Below are positions 6,414-13,678 of a DNA stretch of 13,678 nt, one piece after another. Each line of letters starts with the position of its first letter. The first letter of the stretch is position 1. The position numbers were made by a program, and so were the translations under genes. The notes below the pieces were generated by a model. The model was not told the DNA's origin. It ran no database searches and saw only the letters and a program-made list of their open reading frames with translations. The DNA is from an uncultured Prevotella sp. (GTDB lineage: Bacteria; Bacteroidota; Bacteroidia; Bacteroidales; Bacteroidaceae), in NCBI GenBank assembly GCA_902477645.1, contig CABSIA010000077.1:1-13678 (forward strand), written 5' to 3'.

Positions 6414-8558
6414 TCAACGTGAGCCATAGACTTCAATATCGCCAATGCGGGCAACGCCATCGGCGCCGGCATCGGTTACAGACACTCTGAGATAGCGTGC
6501 ACTGACAGGAGTAATGGCAGCATCGGTGACGGCTGCAATATTGCCCACATGGGTACCTGCAGAAGTCCAGCTTTTGCCGTCGAGACTGGTCTCTACTGTG
6601 AAATCACGAGTGTTGAGCTCACAGCCTAAACCGGCAGCCTGGGCGTGGCGCACTACATAACGGCTGATTTGATAGGGTTCGCCAAAATCGCATTGTATCC
6701 AGCCTTTGCCGTCTGTTGTAGACGAAATCCACATATTGGCTTCCGACGGTGATCCGTCGGCGGCTACCGCGGCACCGGTCTTTGAGGCCGACGAGGTCAC
6801 TTGCATGCTCTCGGTCATTGTAAGGTCGAAAGGCAGATGGTTTGCCTCGCAGTACATATTGAAGAAATGGTCGGCTCTGACTATCTTCACATTGCCAGGT
6901 GAGAGAGCTTCGAGACGGTTGGGGAGCTCTGCCAGTTTGTCTGGTCCGGCATCCCATACGGATACCTGTCCAGATACGAACATGGGCTTCAAACCGTCGA
7001 AGTTCTTTATATCACGGTTGAAGTATTCGGTTAAAACGTCCACTCCATTGCAATAGCATGCGTAGTTGGGCACAAATGGGAGTCGGCCGTCCTGCACTGC
7101 TGGCTGAAGCCTGCCAGACTGTCTCTCCCAATCCTGAATCGTGAGTCCGTAAAGATAGCCACACTCATCGGCATAAGCCTGACGCTGCCCGTCGCTCACA
7201 TTATCCCAAATGGTAACAACCCTCAGTCCTGCTTTCTCAAGATAACGCTGGCTGAGACGGGCGTATGGCGCGAAATCATCGTAGCTTTTTGTGTTCCAAC
7301 GATAGTTGTGGGCATCGTAAGGCATGGCATATCCCAGACCAGAAGGACCGCTGACAAAACAGTCGTTGACTGTGGCTTTCTTATAATAGTAGTTGAGCAT
7401 CATGGGGTCGATATCTGCCAATGCAGGACTGACGGTCCAGTTCAGTGGCAGCTTGCCGCGTCCTTTTTGCTCGAATATTTTTGCCATGGCATGCTGGCAG
7501 TATTGTATATTGTCACCGTCACTTATATAGACAGTGGAATAAACTTTGTTTTCAAGCTTCGGTCTTTTCGGCACAGGCGGAATGTTCACAGGTTTTGCGA
7601 TTGCGGTATAAACTGTCGCATTTTCGAAAAAGTCGGCAGGCACTGTAGACAGTCCGTATTTTGTAGCCTCGCCCACCCCCGAGCGCTCTTCCGGATACCA
7701 TCCCGTCACAAAGTCCCGTCCGGGTGTTAAATCCTTAAGCATCTTGTCAAGCACTATTCTTTCCGCCCTTTTGCGTGCATCAAGCCACACCACGGCCGAG
7801 CCGACGGCTGCTGCTATGTCGTGCACATACGGAATATCAGGCCTCAGGCTCACCAAAAGACGGTGGTTGCATCTGTCCCAATAGTTTTCATAGAGATAGT
7901 TGTACACATCCTGCGGAGTGGTCATGGTGAGAGTTGTAAGGTCTTCCACCACAGGGAAATCCATTCCGTTGTCAATAAGCTTTTGCCTTATCTCTGCTGT
8001 TACGGGCAGCGCGCGCTCAAGTCCTGCGACAGTAGCGGCAACATTGGCATAATGTTCGCTTTTCCCGGTGCTGTAGAGCACAATTCCCCTGATTTCCTTT
8101 TCATAAAGTTTAATGAGTCCGTAAGGGGCAGCCGCGCTGAAGTTGACAGGACGCAGACTGTGCGCTTTAGGCCATGTGGTTATTGTCTCCTCGTTGTGAT
8201 TGTAGAGGATAATCCTCGGACGGGTGCGGTTGACTATCCCCTGCAGAGTGCAGAACATCACACGTTCCAGAGCCTCAAGATTGGCGTTGTTCATGTTTAG
8301 CGCCCTTACTATATTTGCAGGAGGAAGAAACAGAGGCAACAGGCGGTCGTCGGGCCAAGTCAGCTCGTTATACTCAAGTATTCTGTCTTTGTTTTCGTTA
8401 AGGTTATATTCTGCATCTTCAAATGTGATTTTATCTATATCTGCAACATCGGTGAGGGTGACATTGCCGTTAGTTGTATGCACGAGCATGGTTGTATTCT
8501 GGGCATTGGGGCTTAAGATTCCCAACATGGCCATAGCGAGCACTGATATTTTTCTCAT
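6414..8558 (-). CDS. GxGYxYP putative glycoside hydrolase with F5/8 type C (discoidin) domain
   Basis: The 714-residue secreted protein has a signal peptide (residues 1-19, ending SPNA). A short Bacteroidetes surface module at 22-50 contains TTNGNVTLTDVADIDKITFED. The GxGYxYP N-terminal domain spans about 70-310 and the GxGYxYP domain proper about 335-575, with SDGDN at 346-350 and the signature as GLGYAMP at 407-413. The second conserved Tyr is Met412 here. Residues about 580-713 form an F5/8 type C domain (WIQCDFGEPYQISRYVVRH, ending RIGDIEVYG), expected to bind sugars. The Pfam family is named as putative glycoside hydrolases; the exact reaction is not known to me. The gene lies 61 bp after the small secreted protein gene and 43 bp before the esterase gene, on the same strand. 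Confidence 0.85.
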   Translation of the reverse strand: MRKISVLAMAMLGILSPNAQNTTMLVHTTNGNVTLTDVADIDKITFEDAEYNLNENKDRILEYNELTWPDDRLLPLFLPPANIVRALNMNNANLEALERVMFCTLQGIVNRTRPRIILYNHNEETITTWPKAHSLRPVNFSAAAPYGLIKLYEKEIRGIVLYSTGKSEHYANVAATVAGLERALPVTAEIRQKLIDNGMDFPVVEDLTTLTMTTPQDVYNYLYENYWDRCNHRLLVSLRPDIPYVHDIAAAVGSAVVWLDARKRAERIVLDKMLKDLTPGRDFVTGWYPEERSGVGEATKYGLSTVPADFFENATVYTAIAKPVNIPPVPKRPKLENKVYSTVYISDGDNIQYCQHAMAKIFEQKGRGKLPLNWTVSPALADIDPMMLNYYYKKATVNDCFVSGPSGLGYAMPYDAHNYRWNTKSYDDFAPYARLSQRYLEKAGLRVVTIWDNVSDGQRQAYADECGYLYGLTIQDWERQSGRLQPAVQDGRLPFVPNYACYCNGVDVLTEYFNRDIKNFDGLKPMFVSGQVSVWDAGPDKLAELPNRLEALSPGNVKIVRADHFFNMYCEANHLPFDLTMTESMQVTSSASKTGAAVAADGSPSEANMWISSTTDGKGWIQCDFGEPYQISRYVVRHAQAAGLGCELNTRDFTVETSLDGKSWTSAGTHVGNIAAVTDAAITPVSARYLRVSVTDAGADGVARIGDIEVYGSR

Positions 8559-8619
8559 ATTGTTAATGTTTTGGATATTGACTGGTAAAAATGGTTTATA
8601 ATGTCGGGGCAGACTGCCG

Positions 8620-9180
8620 TTATATGGTTATTTTGGCAACAAATGTGCCTATGCGCACTATATAAATACCAGATCCGAGTTTAGAACGTGTTAACCGCAG
8701 CTCGCCGCCGACACATTTCTGAACAGGCACGCTGCGCCCGTCAACTGTACAAATTCTTATATTTGTATTCTCCGGAACACCTCTGAACAGAGCCGTGCCC
8801 GGCAGAATAGAGCACACAACGCCTACAGTCTTAGCGGAAATAGACGAGGAGGCGGTGTCTTCGAATTTTATCTCACAGATATCATTGATTTCTATTGTCA
8901 CGGGGCAATCTGCAGATTTTGACGTCACTGTCAAACATCCGTCTGACACTGTGACCTCAGGCTGGTTTTCAATAAGCACTGCCACGGTTTCAGAATTGAC
9001 AGTATTCACGATCATGGTTTTGCCTTGACCGGCTATGCTGAGGAATGATATTTTGCTGAGTTCTGACACCCTCGTGAGAGTGAATGTCGCATCTGTTTTA
9101 TGCAAGCGCATTGCTTTCTCCTGCGCATTAGCAGCAAAAGCGCACAACATCAAAGCTGCCTGAACGAAAAAAAAATTCAT
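8620..9180 (-). CDS. small secreted protein with two KITF-type modules and a T9SS-like C-terminal tail
   Basis: The 186-residue product has a short signal peptide (MNFFFVQAALMLCAFAANA) with no basic residue in its n-region. Two copies of a short module follow. The first is at about 21-47 (KAMRLHKTDATFTLTRVSELSKISF), the second at about 53-107 (TMIVNTVNSETVAVLIE and EINDICEIKFED), the same pattern as residues 22-50 of the neighbouring GxGYxYP protein. Residues about 118-186 look like a type IX secretion / Por sorting domain (IRICTVDGRSV, GIYIVRIGTFVAKITI). No enzymatic domain is seen. It may be a surface-attached adaptor for its neighbours, which is inference. Codons 2-5 lie in a run of nine T on the coding strand (9167-9175). 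Stop codons in the upstream frames make ATG at 9180 the only good start. Confidence 0.7.
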   Translation of the reverse strand: MNFFFVQAALMLCAFAANAQEKAMRLHKTDATFTLTRVSELSKISFLSIAGQGKTMIVNTVNSETVAVLIENQPEVTVSDGCLTVTSKSADCPVTIEINDICEIKFEDTASSSISAKTVGVVCSILPGTALFRGVPENTNIRICTVDGRSVPVQKCVGGELRLTRSKLGSGIYIVRIGTFVAKITI

Positions 9181-9195
9181 AGACTTAATTTATTA

Positions 9196-9237
9196 AAGCC
9201 GTGTATCTATGTACAAAATACATTAGGTACACGGCTT
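9196..9237 (-). terminator. hairpin terminator after the 917-aa protein gene
   Basis: AAGCCGTGTA (9196-9205) pairs perfectly with TACACGGCTT (9228-9237), and an inner ATGTA/TACAT pair (9209-9213/9218-9222) lengthens the stem. On the - strand it lies 50 bp after the stop of the 917-aa gene and 16 bp before the next start, followed by TTTAATAAATT. It can end or attenuate transcription. No good TAnnTTTG promoter was seen between it and the 186-aa gene, which suggests read-through. Confidence 0.7.
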
Positions 9238-9286
9238 CTTTGATTTTAACGCTGTGATGTCGTAAGGCCTTATAACCTTACCTATC

Positions 9287-12040
9287 TTACTTAACTACAA
9301 ACTTCTTGCCATTCTTTATATACAAGCCCGGCTTAGAGGCATTCTGAACCTGTACGCCCTGCAGGTTATAGATTCTGTTGTCAGAAACTTTAGTCTCTGT
9401 TACATCCTCAATGCCTGTTGTCAAGGTCTTCTCAACCTCCTCTACGGTTGTGTTGTTGCCGTAGTAGGTCAGACGGAAATTATCTACAACTACCCAGTCT
9501 TCGTCCTCGCCCTTAACGGTCTTCTCTACACCAAGTGGAAGATCATCTGCATAATCCTTAAGGATTGTAAGGTGTGTGCGATAAAGGCCATAACGGAAGA
9601 ATACTGTAGCCTGCTCTGCGTTGTAAGGATAGTGATATGTTGTCTCTCCATCCTCGCTAATTGCGTCCCGTCCCTCGCCTGGAGCCATACCGCTCTCAGC
9701 CGTGATGTTTGGCAGCAAAGCTGTGTCATCCAGATTTGTTCCGGCATAGAGGTCGGAATTCTGCAGCAGCTCAATATTTGGCTGAGCCTCATGTGAGCCG
9801 TTACGATAATATCCCTGGACAGAGGCTACATACACACCCTGAGGCAGATTTGCAACAGACTGGCTGATGTCGCAGTCGGCAGTATTCCAAGATTCTGCCA
9901 CGAAATCGTTGTGGTTGTCACCATATCCCCAAATGCTAGAGTTTGCAAACTGCCAGAAATCGCCCGCTTTCTCACGTTGGTTGAAATTAGGACTTTGAAT
10001 AAATATTGTAGCGTCTACAGGATTGTTGATAGAGGCATTGTTAAGCAGAGCCTCACGCTCTGCGCGTGTGACAAGTTTCCACTGTGCGTTGAGGTCATCG
10101 GCCTGCAGGTTGCGGCACTCTGTGCCGACGGTTGTCTCGTCACCATGACCACCGTCTACGCTTGCGTACGGATTCCATGCGACATGAACGTCAGGATAAT
10201 CGGCCTGAACGATGTTGTAGACATTCTCCTTGCCCTCAACCGGCACGAACTGCCAGGCACCTGCCTTGCCGCTGTCCATATATCCACGGTAGCCAAGATA
10301 GTGCTGCTCAGGACCGTTGACAAGGTGTGTGTCAATGTGGAACTTGTTGTCGGCAGCCTCGGCCTCGTCAGCCTCAAGAGTGATTTCTACACCAGGGAAT
10401 CCGAGAGCCGCATGTGCTCCCCTGTCAGAACCTCCGCAAAGGAACTGCTTCTGACCAATATTGTAGAGATAATAGCTGCCTACAGCCACAGGTTTGCCCG
10501 GGAATACGTCTGCATGGGTCTCGGCGGCATTGCGGCGGCGGGTATAGCGCAGAGTGGTCAATGCGTCAAAGAATTCAGAGCGTGTTGTGGCAGAGTTCAA
10601 CTGATTTTCAGACTCAGTAACATCAACGCCCTCAGCCACAGCGAGAGCCTTTGTAGCGTAGAAACAATTGATGTCGCCCTGTGCGCCCTGCATCACGTTG
10701 ACAAAATTCTTAAGAACAGAGATTGCCTCAAGCAACGCACTTGAACTTGTGGCATTCGTAAGAGACTGCTCGGCATTTGCGAGAGCTTCGGCAAAAGCGG
10801 TAGTCTGAGTAAGAGCCTTACCAGTCTCAATAAGCTCAGCCAACTCTGAACGAAGACCGGAAAGGTCCTCTGGAATAACATCCTCTGATACATATTGCAG
10901 ATAGAAGCGCTTGTATATCAGCCAGTCACGATGATGCTCCTCGCCGGTCTCGGTCTTTTCTATACCGATAGTCAACTTACCGTCTGACACTGGAGCCTGA
11001 ATCCAATCGTTGATATAAGCGCCGTTAATCATTGCGACAGACGCATCGGCCATGCTGTTTGGAACCCATTTGCCAGGAACGTTATCGCCCTCCTCGTCGG
11101 TCAGAGGCACCTTATAGCTGTAGCCGTCTTGCTGAGCATCTTTTGCATCAGCAAAAATCGACATAACGGTGCCCTTGGCTGCTCCTGCGAAATAATTTGC
11201 GCAAAGCATTTCCTCGCCATTGAGATAACGGTCACGAAGCATTGTTGACTCAATCTCTGTGTCACGGTAGAAAGCCTGTACGGAGAAATTATAAGTACCT
11301 TTTGGCAGATCTGTGAGAGTGATGTAACTACGCACATTCATTCTATGCCATGCCTCTTTCACAGGATAACCTTGTGAGCCGTCATGCCCATTACCGCCTC
11401 CATAATTGTTGATAACATCCTGTGCCCAAATGCGGTCGCGCATATCGTTGCGTCCACGGTCGTTCCAAGGAATAAGGAAAGTAGCATCGGCTGGCTCGCC
11501 GGTTTTAGCCTGAGCTATCATCTTCTCGATACGCTCCTCACGTGTCACGAGCTGCCAGGTGAAGTCTGTAGGATTGTCAGACAACTCACCATCGGCCGCA
11601 CCTATATATGTGTCATTTGCAATCTTGCTGCGGTCGTTGGCGTCGGGCTTTGCCTTTACCATAATTTTATATTGGTTCCCAGAACCTTCTACAGGCACGA
11701 AAATCCAGTCTGTAAGGTCACGGTTGGCCTGGTCTAAGAAGAAACGGTCCTCATCAGATCCGTTCAATTCGCCATTAGCGGTGAAATTACAATAAATCTG
11801 ATAGCCCTCAAAGCCTTCGAGTTTCTTTAGCTCAACATCCATACCCACATTGTCCAATTCGGCATGAGTTGTCCACTGATTAAGATTCTTCATGTTGGTC
11901 TGAAGCCATTTTCCTGTCTCTACCTGATACAGATAATACTTACCCTCGGCTGCAGCCGCTCCTTTGTAAGGAGAATCAACAGCAAAGACATAACTACCTG
12001 TCAACAAGCATAACGACAAAAGTAAATCTCTTTTCTTCAT
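9287..12040 (-). CDS. large secreted two-module surface protein with T9SS-like C-terminal domain, unknown function
   Basis: The 917-residue product has a signal peptide (MKKRDLLLSLCLLTGSYVFA). It contains two copies of one architecture. Module A is at about 33-385 (KYYLYQVETGKWL, WQLVTREERIEKM, PADATFLIPWNDRGRN, LPKGTYNFSVQAFYR). Module B is at about 520-860 (SYYLYNIGQKQFL, WKLVTRAEREAL, PVDATIFIQSPNF, LPQGVYVASVQGYYR). A helical Ala/Leu/Glu-rich spacer lies between them at about 392-500, like FIVAR-type repeats. The last 45 residues (RIYNLQGVQV, KPGLYIKNGKKFVVK) match the type A C-terminal sorting tail common in Prevotella-like bacteria. The modules have the look of beta-sandwich and carbohydrate-binding domains, but no catalytic motif is recognised. 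It is the first gene of the - strand set, followed by a hairpin terminator. Confidence 0.8.
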   Translation of the reverse strand: MKKRDLLLSLCLLTGSYVFAVDSPYKGAAAAEGKYYLYQVETGKWLQTNMKNLNQWTTHAELDNVGMDVELKKLEGFEGYQIYCNFTANGELNGSDEDRFFLDQANRDLTDWIFVPVEGSGNQYKIMVKAKPDANDRSKIANDTYIGAADGELSDNPTDFTWQLVTREERIEKMIAQAKTGEPADATFLIPWNDRGRNDMRDRIWAQDVINNYGGGNGHDGSQGYPVKEAWHRMNVRSYITLTDLPKGTYNFSVQAFYRDTEIESTMLRDRYLNGEEMLCANYFAGAAKGTVMSIFADAKDAQQDGYSYKVPLTDEEGDNVPGKWVPNSMADASVAMINGAYINDWIQAPVSDGKLTIGIEKTETGEEHHRDWLIYKRFYLQYVSEDVIPEDLSGLRSELAELIETGKALTQTTAFAEALANAEQSLTNATSSSALLEAISVLKNFVNVMQGAQGDINCFYATKALAVAEGVDVTESENQLNSATTRSEFFDALTTLRYTRRRNAAETHADVFPGKPVAVGSYYLYNIGQKQFLCGGSDRGAHAALGFPGVEITLEADEAEAADNKFHIDTHLVNGPEQHYLGYRGYMDSGKAGAWQFVPVEGKENVYNIVQADYPDVHVAWNPYASVDGGHGDETTVGTECRNLQADDLNAQWKLVTRAEREALLNNASINNPVDATIFIQSPNFNQREKAGDFWQFANSSIWGYGDNHNDFVAESWNTADCDISQSVANLPQGVYVASVQGYYRNGSHEAQPNIELLQNSDLYAGTNLDDTALLPNITAESGMAPGEGRDAISEDGETTYHYPYNAEQATVFFRYGLYRTHLTILKDYADDLPLGVEKTVKGEDEDWVVVDNFRLTYYGNNTTVEEVEKTLTTGIEDVTETKVSDNRIYNLQGVQVQNASKPGLYIKNGKKFVVK

Positions 12041-12149
12041 AAATGTTGTTTTTAATTAAGTTAATAAATTTAGGTTTCCCAATTCCCGGCAGGGAAAGCT
12101 ACCATGAATAATTACGTATATATCCCACCCGGGTATGTTTTCACGACCG

Positions 12150-12157
12150 CAAAGTTA
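12150..12157 (-). promoter_or_regulatory. -7 promoter box for the - strand secreted-protein genes
   Basis: TAACTTTG on the - strand (12157-12150) matches the Bacteroides TAnnTTTG consensus exactly. It would give a leader of about 105 nt before the ATG at 12040. The -33 box is weak (a TTTC about 22 bp upstream). Confidence 0.5.
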
Positions 12158-12208
12158 TGGCGTTTGTCTCCAAGCTGTGGAAAATAGCTGTTCAAAAAAA
12201 GAAACAGG

Positions 12209-12279
12209 CGTGTCAAACAGAAAAAAGCCGTTGTTTGCAAAAGCTTTTCCAGCAAGCGGCAGGATGTCCTCCTGACACG
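12209..12279. repeat. inverted repeat CGTGTCA/TGACACG between the divergent promoters
   Basis: CGTGTCA at 12209-12215 and TGACACG at 12273-12279 are perfect inverted arms. Between them lie a 10-bp palindrome AAAAGCTTTT (12239-12248) and a short hairpin around CAGGA/TCCTG (about 12261-12275). Their place between two divergent promoters suggests a shared operator, but such short repeats may be chance. Confidence 0.25.
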
Positions 12280-12347
12280 TAAATTGCAATGAATAGATAT
12301 TGCTTTTTCTTGAATAAATATTCCCACCATCTTATATACATTATAGG

Positions 12348-12355
12348 TATCTTTG
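12348..12355 (+). promoter_or_regulatory. -7 promoter box for the glutaminase-like gene
   Basis: TATCTTTG matches TAnnTTTG exactly and lies 50 bp before the ATG at 12406. No clear -33 TTTG was found at the usual distance. The leader would be A/T-rich and about 40 nt long. Confidence 0.5.
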
Positions 12356-12405
12356 CAGCGAATGTACAGAAAACATTTTAATAACAACAACCTAATTTTT
12401 TAACG

Positions 12406-13678
12406 ATGAATTTAGTCAGTAAAATTTTCACAATGTTAGTCTTCGGCTTAGCAGGCGGATTGCCGTCTATGGCACAGACAGCCGAAGATTTCAAGCCTTA
12501 CAAGAGCACTGATTTGCGGCTGCCGTCTGTTCCGCTCTTAGTAAATGACCCTTATTTCTCCATTTGGTCAAACTACAATGAGCTGAATGGAGGTCCAACA
12601 CGCCATTGGTGTGAGCGTGAAAAAGCCATCGAGGGTATCTTGCGTGTAGACGGCACGGCATACCGCTTTATGGGAGAAGGACGTAAAAACCTGCTGGCTC
12701 CCATTGCGCCAATGACTGTCGATGGTACAGGATGGTCGGGGCGTGTGAACTACACAGAACAGACAGGTACAAACTGGACAAAGACCAGTTTCGACGACAG
12801 CGGATGGAAAACAGAAGACGCAGCCTGGGGAACACCGAACGAATATCCACACGTCAGAAACTCCTGGACAGGCAATAACAAAGACATATATGTACGCCGC
12901 ACTGTCAGACTCACAGATGCCGACCTAAAGAAAGACCTGTGGGTGAAATTCTCTCATGATGACATATTCGAGCTGTATATAAATGGTACGCGGGTGATAA
13001 GTACCGGCTTGACATGGAAACAGGGAGAAGAGAAGCTGCTGACCGAAACGGAAAAAACTCTGCTGAAAGCAGGCGACAATATAATAGCGGCACACTGCCA
13101 CAACACTACTGGAGGATCGTATGTAGACTTCGGACTGTATGAAAACATTATGGAAAACAGAGGCATCGTGCAAAAGGCACAGCAGACATCAGTAAACGTA
13201 ATGGCAACAAGCTCATACTATACATTTGAGTGCGGCCCTGTGAAGCTCGACCTCGTGTTCACGGCACCAATGCTGATTGACGATCTTGAGTTGATTTCCA
13301 CACCGATAAACTACGTATCATATCAGGTAACGTCGCTCGACGGAAAGGAGCACAATGTGCAGTTTTATCTTGGAACAACGCCACAGCTCACTGTCAATGA
13401 AATGAACCAGCCTACCCTGTCGGATGTCGTCACTGAGAATGGCATACAATATGCACGGAGCGGCTCTGAGGCACAAGACGTGCTCGGGCGCTCTGGTGAC
13501 CTTATCTCGATAGACTGGGGGTATCTCTACATACCCGCCATCAACGGACAAGTCAGCATATCACCACAGATATCAGCTGAGGCAACATTCGTATCAACAG
13601 GCAAACTTCAGCAGACTGCCGGCGAGACTCTTAGAAGTACAAACCAGTCGGAAATGCCTGTACTGGCATTCAGCAACG
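12406..13678 (+). CDS. secreted DUF4964/DUF5127 'glutaminase-like' enzyme with inserted galactose-binding-like domain (3' end outside window)
   Basis: The frame is open from ATG at 12406 to the window end, giving 424 residues of a longer protein (family members are usually about 800 or more). It starts with a signal peptide, MNLVSKIFTMLVFGLAGGLPSMA (cleavage about residue 23). Residues about 35-95 match DUF4964 (RLPSVPLLVNDPYFSIWSN, TRHWCEREKAIEGILRVDG). About 105-245 is an inserted jelly-roll domain like that of beta-galactosidases (TKTSFDDSGWKTEDAAWGTP, VKFSHDDIFELYINGT, GDNIIAAHCHNTTGGSYVDFGLYE). From about 260 on it resembles DUF5127 (YTFECGPVKLDLVFTAPML). The family is annotated as glutaminase A-like from a fungal relative, with the catalytic DUF4965 part expected beyond the window. 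In Bacteroidales its substrate is not settled to my knowledge. It diverges from the - strand gene set across a 365-bp region. Confidence 0.8.
   Translation, partial: MNLVSKIFTMLVFGLAGGLPSMAQTAEDFKPYKSTDLRLPSVPLLVNDPYFSIWSNYNELNGGPTRHWCEREKAIEGILRVDGTAYRFMGEGRKNLLAPIAPMTVDGTGWSGRVNYTEQTGTNWTKTSFDDSGWKTEDAAWGTPNEYPHVRNSWTGNNKDIYVRRTVRLTDADLKKDLWVKFSHDDIFELYINGTRVISTGLTWKQGEEKLLTETEKTLLKAGDNIIAAHCHNTTGGSYVDFGLYENIMENRGIVQKAQQTSVNVMATSSYYTFECGPVKLDLVFTAPMLIDDLELISTPINYVSYQVTSLDGKEHNVQFYLGTTPQLTVNEMNQPTLSDVVTENGIQYARSGSEAQDVLGRSGDLISIDWGYLYIPAINGQVSISPQISAEATFVSTGKLQQTAGETLRSTNQSEMPVLAFSN

Noticed and set aside
7308..8300. Antisense open frames opposite the GxGYxYP gene
   Set aside because: Composition follows the complementary codons of a clear gene, with no family features of their own.
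9911..10744. 277-codon open frame on the + strand opposite the 917-aa gene
   Set aside because: It is antisense to a well-supported secreted protein with internal repeats; the product is Cys/Val-rich noise.
1..13678. tRNA, rRNA, CRISPR arrays and insertion sequences
   Set aside because: No T-loop pattern with a paired acceptor stem, no regularly spaced direct repeats with spacers, and no transposase was recognised on either strand.

Overview
This window looks like a Bacteroidales chromosome (Bacteroides/Prevotella/Muribaculaceae type) carrying the end of a mobilizable element. The grounds are three: secreted proteins with Bacteroidetes-style C-terminal tails, -7 promoter boxes of the form TAnnTTTG, and a mobilization cassette of the NBU1/NBU2 kind. 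The species cannot be fixed from the sequence.

Left part (1 to about 5,000): accessory DNA, read as the distal end of an NBU2-like integrative mobilizable element. In order on the + strand are the C-terminal part of a VirE/DUF5906-type primase-helicase (cut by the window start), a Toprim-domain primase (PrmN-like) and a MobV-family relaxase (MobN-like). A hairpin-rich stretch just before the relaxase gene is the probable oriT. A set of phased, inverted CTCAACA boxes overlaps the probable promoter upstream of the primase. Facing these genes, and sharing a bidirectional terminator with them, is a Mef-family macrolide efflux gene on the - strand. No integrase gene, tRNA or lincosamide resistance gene is visible, so the other end of the element lies outside the window.

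Junction zone (4,719-5,563): about 0.85 kb of AT-rich DNA without a convincing gene. It holds the mef leader with two perfect 10-bp inverted repeats, a few promoter-like boxes and small hairpins. The element/chromosome boundary is probably here but cannot be placed exactly.

Right part (5,564-13,678): a chromosomal locus of secreted proteins. Four genes run on the - strand from 12,040 down to 5,564. They encode a 917-aa two-module surface protein, a 186-aa small secreted protein, a 714-aa GxGYxYP putative glycoside hydrolase with an F5/8-type C domain, and a 268-aa secreted alpha/beta-hydrolase (esterase). A strong hairpin separates the first gene from the other three, and a perfect palindrome closes the set. 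Diverging from them on the + strand is the start of a secreted DUF4964/DUF5127-type 'glutaminase-like' enzyme with an inserted sugar-binding-like domain, which runs off the window end. The set suggests breakdown of a glycoconjugate at the cell surface. No SusC/SusD pair is seen and the substrate is unknown.
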